Of a stretch of 16,881 bases of DNA, positions 13,890-16,881 are shown piece after piece (positions within the stretch are counted from its first letter, which is position 1; the number at the start of each line of letters is the position of its first letter). The stretch comes from JBGTBQ01 sp041749275 (GTDB lineage: Bacteria > Acidobacteriota > Blastocatellia > Pyrinomonadales > Pyrinomonadaceae): positions 1-16,881 of the forward strand of contig JBGTBQ010000022.1 of NCBI GenBank assembly GCA_041749275.1, given 5' to 3'. Both the position numbers and the translations under genes were made by a program. A model generated the notes under the pieces. It did not search any database. It was not told where the DNA came from and worked only from the letters and a program-made list of their open reading frames with translations.

Positions 13890-14683
13890 GAAGTAACAAC
13901 GCTGTGGTTAAGACGGTGAAAGAGCGGCATCAATCTATATTTGATCAAATGCGGACGGGGGGCGGCGGAACACGTGGACTTGCGTCTGCCGAAGGGCATC
14001 GTTCAGGGGGACAAAGCGGAACATTTCGCGCAGCCGTGTTCGGTATCAACGATGGTCTGGTGTCTAACCTGAGCCTCGTGATGGGTGTGGCGGGTGCGGG
14101 TACGGACTCGCGGTTTGTGCTGTTGGCGGGAGTCGCGGGTCTGCTGGCAGGAGCGTTTTCGATGGCGGCGGGCGAGTACATCTCGATGCGCTCTCAACGC
14201 GAGTTGTTTGAGAACCAGATTGCCTTTGAGCGGAACGAACTCATCGAAGACCCACAAGGTGAGCAGAAAGAACTTGAGCTGACTTATAAAAGCAAAGGGA
14301 TGCCGGATGATGCGGCGGTAAAGCTGGCATCCCACATGATGACTGACCCTGCCGTTGCGCTCGACACTCACGCGAGGGAGGAGTTAGGGCTAAACCCGGA
14401 AGAGTTAGGCTCTCCTTGGGGAGCAGCCCTGAGTTCATTCATCGCATTTGTGATAGGTGCAATTATCCCTGTCGTGCCATACATTCTCTTTGCTAGTCAG
14501 ACCGCTTTCGCGGCGAGCGTAGTATTAAGCGCGACCGCATTGCTCGGCGTTGGAGCAATAGTTTCGAGTTTTACCGGACGAAGTATGTTGTTAAGTGCGG
14601 TACGCATGTTGGTTATCGGGGTACTCGCCGCCGCCATCACTTATCTGGTCGGCAGCATGGTGGGTGTTTCCACGGGGCCGTAA
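13886..14683 (+). CDS. VIT1/CCC1-family Fe/Mn transporter
   Basis: A 265-residue membrane protein of the VIT/CCC1 family, which moves ferrous iron or manganese out of the cytosol. The signature FGINDGLVSNLSLVMGVAGA (52-71) and AGAFSMAAGEYISMRSQRE (88-106) form the first two helices with their conserved Asp/Glu. A charged cytosolic segment (about 105-175, rich in Glu plus Met/His) is the metal-binding domain. Three more hydrophobic helices follow (180-205, 207-228, 235-260). The ATG at 13886 is chosen because it overlaps the upstream stop and has GGGAAGG before it; the in-frame open region further upstream lies within the GCS2-CBS gene. The N-terminus has a 45-residue hydrophilic extension. 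It closes the operon, where iron control would limit NO/iron chemistry. Confidence 0.92.
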   Translation: MRSNNAVVKTVKERHQSIFDQMRTGGGGTRGLASAEGHRSGGQSGTFRAAVFGINDGLVSNLSLVMGVAGAGTDSRFVLLAGVAGLLAGAFSMAAGEYISMRSQRELFENQIAFERNELIEDPQGEQKELELTYKSKGMPDDAAVKLASHMMTDPAVALDTHAREELGLNPEELGSPWGAALSSFIAFVIGAIIPVVPYILFASQTAFAASVVLSATALLGVGAIVSSFTGRSMLLSAVRMLVIGVLAAAITYLVGSMVGVSTGP

Positions 14684-14706
14684 GGGCTTACAATCACCAA
14701 GCGTTA

Positions 14707-14732
14707 GTTGAATTCAGCAGTCCGAGTTCAAC
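14707..14732. other. Hairpin after the operon, possible weak terminator
   Basis: GTTGAATTC and GAGTTCAAC form arms matching at 8 of 9 positions around an 8-base loop, 23 bp after the VIT stop codon. A second overlapping stem (AACCC/GGGTT) follows. No T-run is present, so this is not a classical intrinsic terminator. The rest of 14684-14903 shows no gene. Confidence 0.3.
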
Positions 14733-14903
14733 CCAAGACTGGGGTTAAGTTACAGCAAATGGCCCATTTTCCGGCTTATCGTTGCCATGGCCCAATACGC
14801 TCTTGAGAGCCTGTTGTCAATACTTACCCCCAATAACTGACCGATTACCCTTAGAGGCAGAAAAAGAGTGCCCTCAAAAGCCAGAAGTAGTAAATTCCTA
14901 CCT

Positions 14904-15206
14904 ATGGTAATGAACAAAAAACTGCTCTCGCTCGCCCGTCTAAGCGAAAAAGGTCAACTGACAATCCCCGCCGAGTACCGCCGCGCCCACCAGCTTGAGC
15001 GCGATTCAGCTCTCGTGCTGGTCGAGATCGGCGACGCGCTTGTCCTCATCCCGCATGATGACGCGCTGGCTACAGTCACCGCGCGCCTCGAATCGGCGCT
15101 CAAAGGGGCGGGCGCAAGCGCCGACGATCTCGTCAGGGCGGCTGAGGAAGCGCGCGCCGAGATTGTGCGTGAGGAGTTCGGTGAGACGGACGAGGACGCG
15201 CGGTGA
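14904..15206 (+). CDS. AbrB/MazE-type antitoxin (VapB-like)
   Basis: A SpoVT/AbrB swapped-hairpin DNA-binding protein of about 100 residues. The signature is ARLSEKGQLTIPAEYRRAHQLERDSALVLVEIGDALVLIP near the N-terminus, followed by an acidic helical tail (VRAAEEARAEIVREEFGETDED) that would wrap the toxin. It is paired with a PIN-domain gene whose GTG start overlaps its stop codon (GTGA), a standard toxin-antitoxin arrangement in which the antitoxin neutralises the nuclease and represses the operon. The start is uncertain: ATG 14904 or ATG 14910 suit the family length best. A GTG at 14868 with a GAGG 10 bases upstream would add 12 residues of less typical codons. Confidence 0.85.
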   Translation: MVMNKKLLSLARLSEKGQLTIPAEYRRAHQLERDSALVLVEIGDALVLIPHDDALATVTARLESALKGAGASADDLVRAAEEARAEIVREEFGETDEDAR

Positions 15207-15685
15207 GCGCGCCTCCTCCTGCGTCGCTCGTCCGGGTCTTTCCCGACTCGAACGTGCTCGTCGAGGGTCTGTTCGCTCCGTGGAGCGCGTCGCGGGCGAT
15301 TCTCATCCTTGCGCGGGCAGAACTCTTCAAACTCGTCCTTTCGCCCTACGTCGAGGAAGAGGTGGAGCGAGCACTCCTTAAAGTTCTGGCGAGGGATGAA
15401 GGGGAAGGCTCGCGCCTGATTGACGACTATGCTCTGGCGCTCAAGCTGCTCGCGCCAGAGCGCACTGGGAGGATTACCCGCGCCGAGTTCGACGCGCATC
15501 GAAAGCTGATCCGTCACGGCAACGACGTGCCGGTGCTGATCACGGCGATTAAAGCCAGACCCGACTGGCTGGTGACGGCCAACACCGAACACTTTACTCA
15601 GGAGGTAGCGGCGCACACGGGGCTGCGGATCGTCACGCCGCACGAATTCCTGCGCTTGTGTGGCATTCGTCTGCCGTCCGGCTGA
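15203..15685 (+). CDS. PIN-domain nuclease toxin (VapC-like)
   Basis: A 160-residue PIN-domain protein, the likely ribonuclease toxin partner of the AbrB-type antitoxin. The acidic active-site residues appear in order: D15 in VFPDSNVLVEG, E53/E55 in YVEEEVERAL, D108 in RHGNDVPVL, and the last position in VTANTEHF (N126), where many relatives have Asp and some Asn. The rest of the fold is standard and the length is slightly above the usual 130-145 because of the N-terminal extension MSAPPPASLV. It starts at GTG overlapping the antitoxin stop by 4 bases. The family is clear; whether it acts on tRNA, rRNA or mRNA cannot be read here. Confidence 0.85.
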   Translation: MSAPPPASLVRVFPDSNVLVEGLFAPWSASRAILILARAELFKLVLSPYVEEEVERALLKVLARDEGEGSRLIDDYALALKLLAPERTGRITRAEFDAHRKLIRHGNDVPVLITAIKARPDWLVTANTEHFTQEVAAHTGLRIVTPHEFLRLCGIRLPSG

Positions 15686-15691
15686 AACGAG

Positions 15692-15865
15692 ATGATTCCC
15701 GTCGCGGGACAATACCTGAGAGTCAATGAGAGTCACCAGCTTCTGGTGAGCGTCTCGAAGCATCTTTATGTGCTGAAGTCCGGCAAGGTGACTCACCAGA
15801 AGAAGGCGATGGACGTGATCCTGAAGAACTATCGTCGCACCGGGCGCATCACAAGGAATACTTGA
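15692..15865 (+). CDS. Small unrecognised ORF (57 aa) after the PIN gene
   Basis: An ATG six bases after the PIN stop opens a 57-residue frame: MIPVAGQYLRVNESHQLLVS, then VSKHLYVLKSGKVTHQKKAM and a basic end, DVILKNYRRTGRITRNT. It is basic (many Lys/Arg), its third codon positions are mostly G or C as in the neighbouring genes, and it lies on the same strand in apparent operon position. The upstream GAAACGAG is a poor ribosome site. It contains a short inverted repeat (TCACCAG-CTT-CTGGTGA, 15733-15749). No family is recognised. It could be a small accessory protein of the toxin-antitoxin pair, the remains of a larger gene, or chance. Confidence 0.4.
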   Translation: MIPVAGQYLRVNESHQLLVSVSKHLYVLKSGKVTHQKKAMDVILKNYRRTGRITRNT

Positions 15866-16092
15866 TGCGTTTGGCTGGCGCTTTGAGCGTGGGACCGCTC
15901 TTCATCCAAAGCATGAATTTGGGCAGGTCTAGAACCCATGGAGTCTTGCAGCTTGCCGTCGAAGAAAACGTATTCGCCGTGAATTGAGTGTTATCACTTA
16001 AGCTTTGTGAGTGGTTGTTCGGTTGTGGGCGCAAGGCAAAGAGTGTAGTTTGGGAGTGATGTAAACCACGTGCTAATTCTTTTGGAGGCGAC

Positions 16093-16320
16093 ATGAAGCA
16101 GGAGAAAGAGATTGAGGTCGAACGGTCTTATGCGGCGAAAGAGACTATCGCCAAGCTGCGTCGCCTAGCCGACGCTTTGGAGGCGGAGCAAACTTTCGAG
16201 ATACAGATCGGCGGCGAGCGCATCTACGTTCCGCCTTACGCCACCATCGAGTTTGAGTATGAGCGAGGGGACAGTTATGAAGAGATAGAGATCGAGCTTA
16301 AGTGGAAGCGTAACGAGTAA
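16093..16320 (+). CDS. Amphi-Trp domain protein
   Basis: A 75-residue acidic protein with the amphi-Trp pattern. A charged helical start (KEIEVERSYAAKETIAKLRR LADALE) leads into a strand region (TFEIQIGGERIYVPPYATIEFEYERG) and the closing motif EEIEIELKWKRNE, with the alternating Glu/hydrophobic residues and the tryptophan that name the family. Its function is not established. The length is typical of single-domain members, and a strong TGGAGG ribosome site sits 6 bases before the ATG. The 227 bp upstream (15866-16092) holds no recognisable gene. The gene stands alone, with no close operon partner. Confidence 0.8.
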   Translation: MKQEKEIEVERSYAAKETIAKLRRLADALEAEQTFEIQIGGERIYVPPYATIEFEYERGDSYEEIEIELKWKRNE

Positions 16321-16469
16321 GATTATTTACACTGGCGAGAAAAAGATCGCATCGAAATTCTGCGTGTGACTGGCGGCGGCATTCATCGCCCTCTCACTGT
16401 CGCAATAAATTTAGTCGGACGCGCTTGAGCCGCGACGCCGTGGTATTGATGGATAAGGAGAAGACTTAA

Positions 16470-16643
16470 ATGAATCAAACAGGAAAGCAAACCGCGATGG
16501 AAACGAACGAGCCGCAACGGTTAAACGATGTGCTGGATCGTCTCCTCGAATTTGACTCCGGCGGGCTGCCGGTCTTCCATGGGAGTATTTTTGGTAATGG
16601 TGAAATTGCGAGTACGAGAAGCAGCGGAGGCAGGCGGGATTAA
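16470..16643 (+). CDS. Small unrecognised ORF (57 aa) overlapping the XRE repressor gene
   Basis: A 57-residue frame with a good ribosome site (AAGGAG, 9 bases before the ATG). The first part, ETNEPQRLNDVLDRLLEFDS, looks like an amphipathic helix; the end, STRSSGGRRD, is basic and low in complexity. It overlaps the first 47 bases of the repressor gene in another frame, so translation of the two may be coupled. It could be a leader peptide or a small regulatory protein. No family is recognised, and the C-terminal portion may only be a shadow of the repressor frame. Confidence 0.4.
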   Translation: MNQTGKQTAMETNEPQRLNDVLDRLLEFDSGGLPVFHGSIFGNGEIASTRSSGGRRD

Positions 16644-16857
16644 AAACGCCTTGCAATTATCAAAGGTTTCGGGCATCTCACCGGATACGGCGGTGCAGTT
16701 GTGGGAAAATGAAACGGACGTTGTGTCGCTTGAAATGCTGGATGGCTTGTGCGATTCGCTGGGCTGTAAGTTGTCCGATCTGCTGGTGCGAACACAGGAG
16801 CAAGAGCAACTCAAGCGAGCCAAAGCGCGATGGGAGAATGAGGGTGGGGCCGTGTGA
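16597..16857 (+). CDS. XRE/Cro-type helix-turn-helix regulator
   Basis: An 86-residue Cro/C1-type DNA-binding protein. The fold reads MVKLRVREAAEAGGIKNALQ, LSKVSGISPDTAVQLWENE (helices 2-3, recognition helix) and VVSLEMLDGLCDSLGCKLSDLL, the standard closing helices. The charged tail RTQEQEQLKRAKARW follows. ATG 16597 is chosen because homology starts with MVKLRVRE; an in-frame ATG at 16579 would add six residues. It is a small single-domain regulator of the sort found as repressors of mobile elements or as antitoxins. The next gene begins 2 bp after its stop, so the two probably form an operon that continues past the window. Confidence 0.85.
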   Translation: MVKLRVREAAEAGGIKNALQLSKVSGISPDTAVQLWENETDVVSLEMLDGLCDSLGCKLSDLLVRTQEQEQLKRAKARWENEGGAV

Positions 16858-16859
16858 CT

Positions 16860-16881
16860 ATGAAGTCAACCAGAGGAAGCT
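16860..16881 (+). CDS. Start of a further gene, cut by the window edge
   Basis: An ATG 2 bp after the regulator's stop opens MKSTRGS and runs off the end. A purine-rich GAGGGTGGGG stretch about 9 bases upstream could be its ribosome site. Only seven codons are visible, so the product cannot be named; a toxin or other partner of the XRE protein is possible from position. Confidence 0.3.

Noticed and set aside
15866..15975. Minus-strand stretch reading GEYVFFDGKL, reminiscent of RHS-repeat proteins
   Set aside because: Only about ten residues match the pattern and the frame has no supporting context, so it is too short to claim.
1..16881. CRISPR arrays, rRNA and tRNA genes
   Set aside because: No regularly spaced repeats, no tRNA-like cloverleaf with T-loop consensus, and no rRNA-like sequence were seen on reading.

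Overview
The window is GC-rich bacterial chromosome or large-replicon DNA with short intergenic gaps. The protein set (quinol-type nitric oxide reductase, a GCS2-CBS fusion, a VIT-family transporter, an amphi-Trp protein, AbrB/PIN and MazF toxin-antitoxin pairs) would fit a soil or sediment bacterium such as an acidobacterium. No 16S or other marker is present, so this is only a guess.

Layout. (1) 186-730, minus strand: a MazF-type toxin and an antitoxin whose N-terminus has been replaced by transposon-end sequence. (2) 674-4629: a 3956-bp Tn3-family transposon with 39-bp inverted repeats, a DDE transposase and an overlapping tyrosine recombinase, with no passenger gene. (3) 4630-6240: the 3' end of a gene cut by the transposon, then a Cys/Met/His-rich exported protein with a Fur-box-like palindrome upstream, and a FixH/YtkA-like lipoprotein; this looks like a metal-related locus. 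(4) 6282-7106: an 825-bp element with 38-bp Tn3-type inverted repeats that holds only a serine resolvase and its res site. (5) 7107-14683: a tightly packed plus-strand gene run: a decapitated Crp/Fnr regulator, a zinc alcohol dehydrogenase, a quinol-dependent NO reductase, a SAM methyltransferase broken by a frameshift, a cupin, a GCS2-CBS fusion and a VIT-family transporter. (6) 14868-16881: an AbrB/PIN toxin-antitoxin pair, two small unrecognised ORFs, an amphi-Trp protein, an XRE-type repressor and the first codons of a further gene.

How the parts fit. Region 5 reads as a nitrosative/oxidative stress operon: NO removal at the membrane, possible thiol-ligase chemistry controlled by adenylate sensing through CBS domains, Fe/Mn handling by the VIT protein, and redox by the alcohol dehydrogenase. 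Its likely regulator has lost its sensor half at the edge of the resolvase element. Both Tn3-type elements lack matching target duplications and each abuts truncated genes, so this stretch has probably been reshaped by deletion or recombination at transposon ends as well as by simple insertion.

The most unusual items are the resolvase-only Tn3-like element, the transposon-made hybrid antitoxin, and the candidate NO-stress operon with a broken regulator and a frameshifted methyltransferase.
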